Source: Gonatopus flavifemur (lineage: Eukaryota; Arthropoda; Insecta; Hymenoptera; Dryinidae). From it: a DNA stretch of 64,000 bases. The notes below the pieces were generated by a model, which saw only the letters and a program-made list of their open reading frames with translations, was not told where the DNA came from and ran no database searches. The translations under genes and the position numbers were made by a program. Each line of letters opens with the position of its first letter. The first letter of the stretch is position 1. The DNA lies in contig JAFFJZ010000002.1 in the NCBI GenBank assembly GCA_018340375.1, positions 26,802,001-26,866,000 on the forward strand. The letters run 5' to 3'. This document shows positions 12,040-22,313 of this stretch, in pieces.

Positions 12040-13377
12040 TATAATATTTTGATTGGCTGTGTCAGTGATATTTCTTCCTCCGTATATGCATAGACCAGAG
12101 ATTCTAACGAATTTAATCAATGATGCATTTCTATCCGATAGAATAAAAAATTTTTTTTACTAAGGGCTACTACTGACGTGTAGCATTGAAACGCAATACA
12201 CTAAATTCGCTAGAACATTTTTTGATCAAGAACGAAGCTGAAAATTGATATTGTTGAAGTTTGAACCGTTTTAAAAAACGACATGGAAGTCCAAACCTAC
12301 AAAATCTGATAAATTATCATTATTTATCTCCTCGAGTCCACTCCTTGGAACTGGAAACGTCGTTTGAATAATGCATTGAAGGATTCTCAGTCCTCAACAA
12401 CTGAGTATCTTGGTATTCGATCATTAATTCGTTTCGATAAACGGTTCGAACTCCAAACATATGAAAATTGAATCACGTCATTCAATTGGTAATATTTGGA
12501 AATGACCAGGAAGTATATAAATTCAACTTTGTTCTATTTTTCTTCAGTGACAATGAGATATACATCCAAATTATCTAACTTGTCTGATAATTCAATGATC
12601 AGCGACGATTCTCATAGTTCAATATTTATGCGAAAATAAAAAAAGTATCTTCTTCATAAAACGAGTATGATGAAATTCAAGCAATCGTAACTTCAGAAAA
12701 ACTGTTCTAGATGGGATTATTAGAAAACGATTTTAAAACTTCAAGTTTCCACTTCAATGATTTTCCCGCAGTTTGTGAGAGTTTTCATTATTCTCGAAGT
12801 TATTGAAGGTGGAACTGGTGGTATGGATTTTCACGCGCAAATTACATGTAGAATGAAAAGTCTCAAGAGGAAGTACTTAGACTTTAAGCTGTGTAATTAA
12901 TTTTTTGCATGGGCTCCGCTTGAATAGGGGTTGCAGTGTGGTGAAATGAAGGGGCGAGAGAAAGAATCTTCCTGTGTCACTCCAGTATAAATACGCGTGT
13001 ATATGGGAGGGATTTGTAACAGATCGGAACAGATTGAAAGCTCTCTTCTCCCTTTCGTAGAGGAACAATGAGACGCACTCGCTGTTCGGTGTTGACGATT
13101 CATAAATGTTATTTGTGAACGAATATATGAATAGCATTGCACACGTGATTCAAAAGACAGGGTATACTTGGAGGCTTTGAGATTTTTTGGGAAAAATTGA
13201 ATCCTGCCATGAATAGGAATGATTTTTTTTCTTAGAAGTGACAAAAAGTTCATGCTATTCGTTATTGAATGAAAGAACGCTTGTATTCGACAATACAAAC
13301 TTTTCTAAACTCGACTACGAAAGCTGAAAGGATGATCAAGAGTTAGAATGCTATCATTGAAGTTGTGATACCTACTA
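12040..13377. other. AT-rich stretch, no recognised gene
   Basis: A TATAAATA box-like string at 12986-12993 lies about 75 bases before an ATG near 13069, but that frame closes after 16 codons. Overlapping minus-strand frames of 86 and 133 codons (12877-13298) show no recognisable domain. No repeat termini were identified. Confidence 0.3.
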
Positions 13378-13485
13378 CTGTGTCCAAAAAGTAAGGTGAC
13401 GGCATTTATTTCGAAAAATCTTTACTCATTCTTTCAAATCAAGTCCATTGCTTCCAAAATTATCTCTCTTCGGGGTAACATGCAC

Positions 13486-14123
13486 TTATGCCAACGGATT
13501 TCCCAATCTTCGGAACAGTTGTTGAAGTCGATTTCCGGGATGGCCCTCAACTCTCTCTTCTACCGACTCAGAACGGTGTCCCTGAGGTGGTCTTTTGAGT
13601 TTGTTGAATAGCCACAGGTCGCTCGGTGCCAAATCAGGTGGTTGTAGAACCATATGGGTCGAGTTTTTTGCGAATTGGTCACAAAGAATCATTTGCAGTG
13701 TGAGACGGTGCATTGTTGTGGTGCAAAAATCAAAAGTTCAAAGGGTATTGACTGACCCTTTTGAAACGCCAACATCATCAGCAAGATCTCTGATTGTCAA
13801 TCAACGATTCACAAGCATCAAATCTTTGATTCTTTGAACATGTGCTTCGTCAGTTGAGGCTGATGGTCAACCGGGACGCTCTTCGTGTCTTCGACACGTT
13901 CTTGACCTTCTTGGAACGGCTTATACCACTCGTAAACATTTTTCTTCGGCATAACCTGATCACCAAAGGCTTTCCGCACCATTTTCAATACATCAGCAGC
14001 AGAAAATTTATTCCGCAAACAAAATTTAATGCAAATTCTTTGCTCAACAAATGCAGAAATCATAAAAATTGGAAAATTCAATTTTACGAGCTTACGAAAC
14101 GTTTTGTATCCTATCTCAAACAT
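13486..14123 (-). pseudogene. Mariner transposase remnant
   Basis: The N-terminal piece (13818-14123) contains EQRICIKFCLRNKFSAADVL and KAFGDQVMPKKNVYEWYKPF, the helix-turn-helix DNA-binding region of mariner transposases. It is followed, across a frame change and a stop, by a segment readable as DLADDVGVSKGSVNTL. The C-terminal piece (13486-13713) has PPDLAPSDLWLFNKLKRP, the block holding the last catalytic aspartate. The stretch between, which should carry the first catalytic aspartate, is missing. Before the C-terminal piece a frame-shifted NNAPSH replaces the usual DNAPSH, losing the second aspartate. With stops, frame changes and a large internal deletion the protein cannot be active. 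Confidence 0.85.
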
Positions 14124-14133
14124 TATTGAATAT

Positions 14134-14442
14134 CTTTCATTTGTTTTTTGTTAACCCGGTCTCTTCACACTGCCAAGGTCAATTGGACCGGGGGAAGCGT
14201 ACTTCCAACCTAACCTATGCGACTGAGGTAAGATCCCCTGACTCATCAACTGTCATTTTCCTATTACGGTGGTAGCCGCTTTTGGGATAAACCTCGGTTG
14301 ACGCACCAACCGCCATTCCCCCTTTCACGGCATTACCGTTAGGATGAACAGCGGATTGATTAGTCAGGGATTCGAACCCTCAAGCCTGTCGGATATCCAT
14401 GTCTGAAAGTTAGTGCGTTAACCCCTCAGCCATGGAGCCGGT
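14134..14442 (-). mobile_element. tRNA-derived SINE (Ser-like head) inside mariner
   Basis: On the minus strand the element starts with GGCTCCATGGCTGAGGGGTT, containing an A-box-like TGGCTGAGGGG (14422-14432), followed by a B-box GGGTTCGAATCCC (14367-14379). The spacing between the boxes is long, as in tRNAs with a large variable arm such as Ser. It ends in an A-rich tail (AACAAAAAACAAATGAAAG). A perfect 11-bp target duplication, TTATTGAATAT, flanks it at 14123-14133 and 14443-14453. Total 309 bp. It lies between the mariner transposase start and the mariner right end, so it is younger than the mariner. Confidence 0.88.
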
Positions 14443-14576
14443 TTATTGAATATTCAGATATGACTCTTGGCACGGATATCAAAAACAGTTCTGTCAACCT
14501 AAAAATAAGAGCGCTTCTTCAAATACATTTGCGCGCGACGTTTGAATTCGAATGTCAACTTACTTTTTGGACACAC

Positions 14577-15025
14577 TAGTACTAAATCGGGAGTTGTTTG
14601 ATAGCAGAATCAAATGCAACGGGTCAGAATTCTCGATTCCACTTGCACTCTGTGAAAATACATACTTCCAAGAGCATGTTTAAATTTCAGGGTCGATCTG
14701 AAACTCACAAAAATGATGGAGATACAGTCATTGGAGTGAAAACATGTAAACCGCGTGACCTCATCTTGAATTATCATTGAAGTGTCTGGGGCATTTCCAT
14801 TTCCCATGTTAACTAGGATCTATGGCATAAGATTATTCATAATAAATTGTCGATTCATTGTAAAAAAATTCTTTCTAAAAATTCATAAGATGTGACTGTA
14901 ACTTTTCACAGCCACTTTTTTCTGAATTTTTAGATAAATTTTGCTGAATCTGAAGAAACATGACTGAATTTTCAAAACACCTTCCGGAATTCAGGTTAAA
15001 ATTACAGTTATATCTTCTGAATCTT
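14577..15025. other. AT-rich stretch, no recognised gene
   Basis: Follows the mariner right border. No element termini or convincing coding frame were seen. Confidence 0.3.
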
Positions 15026-15229
15026 CACAGTGAGAGAAAAGTGACATGGTCACAGGAACCATCCTTGCATGGTTAAGGACTTTTGGTTGCGGTGACCTGG
15101 AATTTGGTTATGATAACTAGGAAAACCAAACAAAATCACGCAAATCTGGTTGAGGCAACCAGACAGAATGGTCAAAGACAAAATCAACTACGTCAACTGG
15201 TTATGAGCACCAGATTTTTCTCTGAGTGC
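15026..15229. mobile_element. Foldback element, CACAGTGAGAG / TTTTTCTCTGAGTG ends
   Basis: The ends are inverted versions of each other. The interior carries repeated GGTTATGA, AACCAGA, TCTGGTTG and GGTCAC words in both orientations, so most of the 200 bp can pair. The family is unknown. Confidence 0.5.
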
Positions 15230-15287
15230 AGAAGGAATTGTTTCACAGCGTTGAGTCTATGAATGAATCCATACTGAACAGATGAGA

Positions 15288-15539
15288 ATACCCCGAGAAA
15301 ATTTTATATTCATTCGAATTTATGTGGATTGACTAAACTTTGTTCGAATGAACTAAATTCCCAGTCAAATAGTATGAACTTAATAGAGTTTTAACTGGAT
15401 CAAATTAAGAACGTATTCCATCCAAATGAATTTTTATTTATTTCAAATAAAATTTAATTGATATGAGGGAAGTTTTATTGAATGCATTGCAATTATTTCT
15501 AGTTAGTTCATATTCGAGTAAACCATTTTTCTGGGTGTA
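15288..15539. mobile_element. Foldback element, TACCCCGAGAAAA / TTTTTCTGGGTGTA ends
   Basis: Inverted ends surround an interior rich in TTCGAATG, CAAATAAA and AACTAAA words. A partial relative lies at about 42964-43110, sharing ATTGACTAAA, TTTGTT-GAAT and AGTTAGATCAAAT-like sequence. No coding content. Confidence 0.5.
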
Positions 15540-15942
15540 TTTCCATTCATTTCGTTCCAAGTCTAGTTTTTAGAGATATGAATTTGACGATCATATATGT
15601 AGAATAAAAATATTTCGAAATAGCGAATGAAATGCTTCAACGCATGTGATGTCTCCATGAACGATCTTCAATTTATCCGAGTTCTTGAAAATCACGGTGA
15701 AGTATCGAGGATGACTTGTATGCCAGACTGGATTTCTACGAAAGCTTTCACTACAATTTGTCGATATTCGTAGTACCTGGGGGGCGTTCTAATGTTTTCA
15801 AGAGACTGAACATGTAATCAACTTATTGAAACGCATCCACGATTGTGCGAGATAATGCACTTGCACTCTTGTTTCTAAGACAAACAACAACCAGGTATCA
15901 TGGTTTCCCAGGTAGGGAAGAACCACCGTGAATGCTTGCAGG

Positions 15943-16167
15943 ACCTAGACAGAAAAACATACAGCTGTAAACATACTATCATGGAGTTCGCTCAGCTTGC
16001 GATGATGCATAGAATGTGAACTTGATGTGTTCAATATGGTGTCATCACTTCGGTTTGCCACCAATAACAATGCTTCATGCGGAAACACTTCGACAGCATG
16101 ATAAGAACATTTAATCGTATGCGTGTCACTATTATGATGCCATTATTGAGGAATTTCTCTATCTGGG
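15943..16167. mobile_element. Foldback element, second copy of the 2803-3049 family
   Basis: Begins ACCTAGACAGAAAAACAT and ends ATTTCTCTATCTGGG. The interior matches 2803-3049 through TTCGCTCAGCTTGC, GATGATGCAT, AACAATGCTTCATGCGG and CACTATTATGATG. The left end is more diverged than the right. Confidence 0.65.
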
Positions 16168-16255
16168 AATCCGAGGAAGGGACTGTGGAACTTCAACTAC
16201 TAACTGAACCAGAAATCCTGCAGAATCATATTTCAGAAGTTTGTAATTTCATACC

Positions 16256-16554
16256 TACACGGAGAAAATGTATTGGCGAAAAATTACCCAAAGTTGAGTA
16301 AAACGGGGACATAGTGGCATTTCCGCGAAGTTTGAAATCCAGTCGAGTTCATTTCACTCGACTACAGATGAAAATAAATTCAAATGTTTTCATTATTTCA
16401 ACAAGTTGAATACTGTTGAAAAACATCTGAATTGATTTCCATCTGTAGTCGAGTAAAATTAAGTCAACTGGATTTTCAACTTCGCGGGAATGCCACTATG
16501 TCCTCGTTTTACTCAACTTTGAATAATTTTTCGTCAATATATTTTCTCCGTGTA
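16256..16554. mobile_element. 299-bp foldback element, TACACGGAGAAAA ends
   Basis: TACACGGAGAAAATGTATTG is mirrored by CAATATATTTTCTCCGTGTA. The arms continue inward through AGTTGAGTAAAACG/CGTTTTACTCAACTT, GGACATAGTGGCAT/ATGCCACTATGTCC, AGTCGAG/CTCGACT and CTACAGATG/CATCTGTAG. The arms are about 130 bp with few mismatches around a short AT-rich centre. It would form a long hairpin if transcribed. Confidence 0.8.
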
Positions 16555-16726
16555 CCAAATTGAGAATTTTCTAATTTAATAGACATTTCATTGTTTTTTA
16601 AGGAACACTTCTGAGTCCGGAGCAGTGAGAAAATATGCCGAAAGTATGGGAACGATCTCACTGTAAGTCTGGGTTAGAATCTGACAAAATGCGTACAAGA
16701 GTATGGCGAATGTATTAGGTACTTCT

Positions 16727-16895
16727 CCCAGTAGAAATACTCAAGTGATTGACGAGTTTTGTACCACTTGATTAGCCAGAAACTCGACGCTTGCAAGTAG
16801 TGCCTCGTAGGGTTCTGGTGAGATACTTGCAAGTGTCCAGTTTCTGGCTAATTGACCTTATAAAACTCTTCAGTGCCTAGAGCATTTCTACTTGG
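16727..16895. mobile_element. Foldback element, CCCAGTAGAAAT ends
   Basis: CCCAGTAGAAATACTCAAG is mirrored at the right by AGCATTTCTACTTGG. TAGCCAGAAACTCG in the left arm is mirrored by CCAGTTTCTGGCTA in the right. The same terminal motif bounds the much larger element at 33778-36493. Confidence 0.7.
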
Positions 16896-16995
16896 CTGTC
16901 TTGTAACAGTATGGGAAGCAGTGAACGCTTTGAGACTCTCCAATACTTCTGCCAGACCATGCAAATGGATTTTCTTGGCGGTGGGATAGATTTTT

Positions 16996-17438
16996 ACCCT
17001 GTAAAAACGCTGCCACGATTTTTCTCCAATATTTGGTGGGAGCTAAGTTCCACCATGAATAGAGAAAAAAAATCGTGAGCTTCTTACATGAAGGGTTCCG
17101 AGCGAATAACCCATGGCAACGACCAAGCGTTCATGGCACGAAGTTCACGCTCCGTGGAAGAAACGCATGGAGCTTTAGCGTTTGGGGCATGAACTTGGTG
17201 CTATGGACGCTTGGTCGTTGTCATGGGTTATTCGCACAGAACCCTCCATGGGAATTTTTTACCCTGATTTGGTGGAATTTCCCTCACATTTTAGAGGATT
17301 CAACACAAAAGAAACGGAGTAGTTCCTCATAATGGAGGAAAAATCTTCCATTATCGAGGAAAAAGTAATTCCCTCACGATCAGGGAATGGAATCCACCAT
17401 TGAAGTGAGGAGAAATTTCCCATATTTTCTACAGTGTA
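16996..17438. mobile_element. CACTGTAAAAA-type element (copy 1), interrupted by a hairpin
   Basis: The left end TACCCTGTAAAAACG and right end TTTCTACAGTGTA are near-inverted. The interior (GGAATTTTTTACC, GGTGGAATTTCCCTC, AGAGGATTCAACAC, TTCCTCATAATGG) matches 56384-56637 closely. A 150-160 bp hairpin (17087-17250) splits the left half and is absent from the other copy. Confidence 0.7.
17087..17250. mobile_element. Hairpin insertion in the preceding element
   Basis: AGGGTTCCGAGCGAATAACC at the left is mirrored by GGTTATTCGCACAGAACCCT at the right. The arms continue with CATGGCAACGACCAAGCG/CGCTTGGTCGTTGTCATG and on through CACGAAGTTCA/TGAACTTGGTG. Arms are about 65-70 bp. It is GC-richer than its surroundings, and the copy at 56384-56637 lacks it. 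Confidence 0.75.
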
Positions 17439-17830
17439 GATATGATTTTATATATGTTCATACATGCCCTGTGTCCTTGACCATGAATCTGATAGAAAAA
17501 ATCGTCCATCTCGTCAAGTTTTCGAGATCGGGGCAACCCTAATTGTAATTTTGATAAAATTTGATGAAGAGTTTGGCAAAATTATGGGAGGATCTTAGCA
17601 GCCATAGGGAAATATTAGCATCAACATCGATGTGCTCGTCAACTACTGATATATCATCATTGATCCTGAAAATGTCAGTCCCTAAGATCTTCTTCCAAAT
17701 ACCCTTCATGATTTTCTTACCATCTCGATCACCATGTGCTCACATAAGTGAATTACCAATCCATTATCACTTCCCAATGTACCGTTATTAGAATCAATTA
17801 TCGTCATCGTCTCTCGGTGATGGAAGCTTT

Positions 17831-18031
17831 GTGCGGAATCTCAAGGACGAGGAGGGAGTAGAGGAAACTGAATCGAAGATCCTACTAGTTGTTAGAACTG
17901 AACCGTGCACTCACAGAGAACTATTCAACTTGTGCGCTTCTGTAAATGCTGCTCGCTCGGAAGACCGCAACGTCCTGAAACTAAGTAAACGCGTTACGTT
18001 CGATGCATATGCATCGACCACTTCCGGCTGA
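17831..18031 (+). other. Candidate coding block, unrecognised
   Basis: An open frame of about 66 codons (more if read upstream without a start) ends TAG/TGA-proximal in a locally GC-richer, non-repetitive block. It contains EGVEETESKILLVVRTEP and NLCASVNAARSEDRNVL. No domain is recognised, there is no clear ATG start, and splice sites were not convincing. It could be a terminal exon or simply a chance frame; it is kept because its base composition differs from its surroundings. Confidence 0.2.
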
Positions 18032-18294
18032 CCTAGCCGCGTGAAATCTAATTGGATCTCCCGAGTGATGGGGAAACGGTTTGTAAATCAGAGACGGTAT
18101 AAATTATAAGGAGAAACAATGTCGTGATGCTAGTGTAATGAGATCAAACTGCTTTCCTCACTTTGAACAAACCCTTCCTTTTCACCTCCTATGTTTACCC
18201 ATCTATGTATTGATGCAAGTGCAGGGAATTCTTGATGTGTTCACAGTCTTACTGACTTCGTTACGTAATTTGACGATCGAGTTTAACATCGCGG

Positions 18295-18310
18295 TATATA
18301 TATATATATA
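18295..18310. repeat. (TA)n microsatellite
   Basis: Eight uninterrupted TA units. Confidence 0.9.
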
Positions 18311-18828
18311 GAATTCAACTTGGAGTAATTCGATTATAATCCCTGCGTTCGTGTATTATTTCAGTCGAAATTGTCTCGCTTATTCAGGCCCAATTATGAT
18401 ACGTATGTAAAATGATTTATCCATCATTCATGTTTCCATATTCCTTACTCAAACTTACACCAGAGACAGCATGGGGAGTTGTCAGGTCGTTGTGAAAGTG
18501 TATATTTTTTATTCCAGAGGAAAACGATGTGTGAACATTTAAAAATCGTGAGATTTCAGTCGTGTAACGATTGCTTGACCATTTTCGAATAGGGAGCGTT
18601 TATCACGTGCATAGTTTGAGAAGCATGTGTATGAATTGACATTCATGGAAACTTTGACGGATCTTTCTACTACTGTTGCGAGTTTATTGAATAGAGTTTT
18701 GGTGTATAAAACGTATCTTTCAATCGAAAGTTTTATTGGGTATCATACCATTAACACTTGGCTGATAAACAAGCATAAAATAAACGTACAATTGAGGGTC
18801 CCCATGCAATTACCACTTATGCGCTCGA

Positions 18829-19989
18829 CCCTAGTGAAAATGGAAGCGGGAAGAAAGAGGAAACGAAGCGTATGTTGGAGGGTAACCGAAACGTTAATGA
18901 AAAGTATTTGAAGGTTAAATGGGAGAGATACAAAGAGTATGTGAAGAGGGAATTGAAACAACGGAAGCGTATTAAATTCGTGACGCCTAAATGAAAAAAT
19001 TGCACCCTGTAGCGAGGATCGAACCGATGACTTTCAAAAATGGCAGACGAGGGTTTTATCCACTGAGCCATGAATCGTCGTTAGAATGAGCTGCTCATAG
19101 ATATCATTAGCCTCTTAGTGTACAATTACTTAGAATATAGTCTTGTGAAAACTGTGGGCTAGATAATAAAGAATATATACAATTTCGTCAATCTAAGAAT
19201 ATATAACGTATTTGAACATTTAATGATTATATAAATTTAACAATGAAAGTTGTTTGGTTTCTTTCGCTCACAAGCCGAGCGATCTAGTTATTTTCTCAAG
19301 CAAATCAATGATTAAGTTGATAATGAATTTTTCAATAATTTTGATAATGATTGTTGTGATAGTTGGAATAGAAAGTAACTTATTGTTTCTTTTAATAAGT
19401 TGTAGAGTTTCGAAAGTATTGATAAAATCTTCAATTATGTGATCAGCCACCACCAAAACGGTCCGTCTTCTCCAAGAATTACATACCACGAGAACTGCTG
19501 AAGGAAAAAGGAAAGGCTTCTCTCAATTCTTTTCCTTTTATGTGATATTGCTTTTCCAGCGTTCCCACTAATGTTTGGCTGCCTTCTGTCCCTGCTTTGA
19601 TGAGCGGGCTATTTGATTCAAATAAATCTCTCTATTGATGGCTGGCTTCATATGTATTTATATATATATAGAGAGAGATATATCTCACAGTCTGCTGACT
19701 CTTCTCCCCAAATTCGCAAGAGGAGAAGATTTTGAAAAAGCATAAGTGACTCGACGTTACCTCGTAAGGGTTGAAAGTCAGAATAGGTGTGATTTGCACA
19801 CGCTTAATGTAACTCACTATCCGTCCACATGAAGCGTGTGTAGAACTTAATTGAGAGCTTATGGAACGTATGATTTCATCACTCCACATCAAGCAGGCAT
19901 TGCACGCTTCAGGAAAAGGGAATTGAAATATTTTTCGCTTCGTATGCGTTTCCTTCGTGCTTCGTGTATACGTTTCATTTTCACCAGGG
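18829..19989 (-). mobile_element. tRNA-like TIR element, copy A (interrupted)
   Basis: The left end CCCTAGTGAAAATGGAAGCG and right end CGTTTCATTTTCACCAGGG are inverted, matching 60173-60640. The left part (18829 to about 19105) includes the tRNA-like segment. The right part (about 19750-19989) resumes with AGTCAGAATAGGTGTGATT and continues to the right end. About 650 bp of unrelated AT-rich DNA lies between, including a TATATATATATAGAGAGAGA run near 19660. No clear target duplication is visible at the outer ends. Confidence 0.7.
19004..19080 (-). other. tRNA-like segment in copy A
   Basis: Reading the minus strand, TGGCTCAGTG (A-box-like; plus-strand positions 19061-19070) is followed by GGTTCGATCC (B-box-like; 19016-19025). 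The acceptor stem does not pair and the D-stem 3' side is AAAC where GAGC is expected, so this is not a working tRNA. The boxes could still act as an RNA polymerase III promoter. Confidence 0.65.
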
Positions 19990-21492
19990 AAAAAGCGGTA
20001 CAAGTGCCCCCGTCGAGGGTCGAAGAAAGAAGTTGGAATTTCGAAAATCTAAAAAAACTGGATGATAGGGCTTGAAAAATTAATATAAGCATCTGCCTAC
20101 CATTTTTTTCTAGGATCGATAGTTTTCGAGAAAAAAAAATCAATGTTTTTCAATATTAAACTCGTTCTAACTGGGTCATTTTTCGATGTATCGCAATAAA
20201 CCTTGCGGATTTAGATTCGTGAGACTTCTCCCAAGACAACAATGTTGTGGGAGTTTGTAAAAATCAATAACAAATCAATAAATTCCCAATTTGAAGTGAA
20301 AATCACCTTTTTCGTGCTCTGCATCATGTTTATTACCAAACGAAAAAAGGGAGTACACTTTGAAATGGGTCACTAAATCATTGCGATAAATATTAATATC
20401 CAACTCATCGCAGTGGAGATACAATAACTCGTCGTAAAACCATCACCCGACGTATTTCAGCTTTCCTATACGCCAGCCAGATTCGCATTGCCCCCCACTG
20501 ACTTATCTCACTTTGAATACTAGAACCACATAGGGGGTGCGCAGACACCTTATTAGGAATGACTTCAGGTATCCATGAATCTTGTCTAGTTTGGCATTAC
20601 AAAACTCCGGAATGCCTGGCATATATTTCCACAAGGGTACCTTAAGGGAAACATAAATGCCATTATAAAGGTCTCTACATATCTTGTATTATCATTAAAA
20701 AAAAAACAGTTTTTACCCGTGCAACGTATGTTCAAGAATGTTGGTACCGTTGAGACAATATTGTTGGGAATATGAAAAGAATTTTACCCTAATTAAGGTA
20801 ATATGAGTGCAATATATTCTCTACATGAAATTATCTCTTTTCATCTGCAAAATGACATCAATTTTTCACCAGTTTCTTTGGGTAGGAGAAATGAACATTT
20901 ATACGAGAGGGATTGCACGGGAAGAATTATATTTTCGTGGAGAACGATTAATTTTTTAGAGTGCGTATATATTTTTTCGGATATGAAAAAGAATCATGTC
21001 GAATGAAGGAACAGTTCTTTGTGATGACAAACAAGGTTCCTTGTAACAATTAATATTATCTCTAGTATTAATTTGAATAACAAAAGTAGTATTTAGTTGA
21101 ATGACAAAAACGTTTTTTGAAACATTAAGTGGATTGTTGGGTCACCGGAAGGATATTTTTGGATAAGAAAGAGAAGCCAATGTTTCATTTTGAACTGGCA
21201 TGACGAGATCCTTCTTGGACCTCTTTCTGAAAGAGCACAGATTGTTTATGGGATTTTGGGGGAGCCTTTCCGAACTATCTTTGCTGTCTGAGTAGGTCTG
21301 CCTGATGAAGTTTAGAAAGGTACTTGCATTTCTTCTTCAATGAGTACAGTGGAATTCAATATCTCTAGCATGTATGTACCATGGGGCCCAGCTCGGCTCA
21401 GCATAGGCCCCATGCTTCCACTATGGGCCCAAGACTGGGTCAGAGTGGGGCCGAAGTAGGCCAAAGTTTGTACACGTTAGAGATGAGTTAAT
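19990..21492. other. AT-rich stretch; GGGCCC-rich patch near 21380-21470
   Basis: No gene is recognised. A GC-rich patch at about 21380-21470 repeats GGCCCCATG, TGGGCCCA, CTGGGTCAG and GGGGCC words on both strands and stands out from the AT-rich surroundings. The rest is featureless. Confidence 0.3.
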
Positions 21493-22313
21493 CACCCAGA
21501 GAAAAATAAAGTTCTCCAAATTACTACATTTCTACTAAATTGCCAAGATGTAAGAAAATATCACTGTGACTGTTCAACAGTGTAGTATGCTGTGATTTGC
21601 CTAACATACTTTAGCATGTGCCTCCAACTTGACACATGATTGAGTACACATTTTCACTGCACTTTGTAACAATTAAACAGTGGTACTTTCTCGTATCTTG
21701 CCATTTTAGTGGACATCCCAGTAAACACACGCACGTTTTAAAAACGTCAAAAACAGTCTATACCCACACGTTGTGAATTAGGTTTGAACATCGTTTAAAA
21801 GACGTCAAATATTGACGTGTCCTAATCATGGTTCTAAAACGTCAATTGAATCCAACAAATTATTTTTGAAACTTTTCATTCAATATCGAGAACAATAGTA
21901 TTTCTGAGTATAACAGAATCTAGAAAGTATGCCACACTATTTACTATCTTGCTCTTTGTTGAAATTTCAACAATTTTTCGGTTTCGTTCGACATCTTCAG
22001 CAGAATATCTTCAATTGAAGTTCACACACAAGGTGTTATAAACACATTTTAAACGCGTGATTCAAATCCGTTCAAAAGACGTTTTTTGAGGACGTCGTTT
22101 GATGGTTATTTTTGAATATTAGTTTGAATTACACGTCATCAAAACATAATTCTTAATCCTCTATTTCCCTATCAAATTTCAACTAAAAATCAACGTTATG
22201 AAATCAACGACTCAGGTTCGTTTAACAGTCTAACGCTCTTTCAACATTGAAATAACGTGTGTGTGTTTAGTGGACATATAGTCATTTTTAGACCTTTATT
22301 TCCCTCCGTGCAC
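21493..22313. mobile_element. Foldback element hosting a second element
   Basis: CACCCAGAGAAAAATAAAGT at the left is mirrored by CCTTTATTTCCCTCCGTGCAC-like sequence at the right end. The inner element 21717-22273 interrupts it close to the right end. Left-part words (TAGTATGCTGTG, CACATGATTGAG) suggest a self-complementary interior. Confidence 0.5.
21717..22273. mobile_element. CCCAGTAAACACAC element with ACAT target duplication
   Basis: The ends are CCCAGTAAACACACGCACG and CGTGTGTGTGTTTAGTGG. ACAT directly flanks both sides (21713-21716 and 22274-22277). The interior carries repeated AAAACGTC, AAAGACGTC and GACGTC words, which may be transposase-binding repeats, but has no coding capacity. 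It is inserted near the right end of 21493-22313. Confidence 0.7.

Larger units (their letters stand above)
13378..14576 (-). mobile_element. Mariner-type element, deleted and decayed, TA target duplication
   Basis: The ends are CTGTGTCCAAAAAGTAAGGT and a matching CTTACTTTTTGGACACAC, flanked by TA on both sides (13376-13377 and 14577-14578), as Tc1/mariner insertion requires. Transposase remnants lie on the minus strand between them. Removing the nested SINE and one copy of its duplication leaves about 0.88 kb, shorter than a full-length mariner of about 1.3 kb, because the middle of the transposase gene is deleted. Confidence 0.9.
17439..18828. other. AT-rich stretch with one GC-richer block (17780-18060)
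   Basis: Includes the candidate frame at 17831-18031 (listed separately) and a short TA microsatellite at 18295-18310. No repeat termini were identified. Confidence 0.3.

Noticed and set aside
12986..12993. TATAAATA as a core promoter
   Set aside because: In AT-rich DNA such a string is common, and the nearest downstream ATG frame closes after 16 codons.
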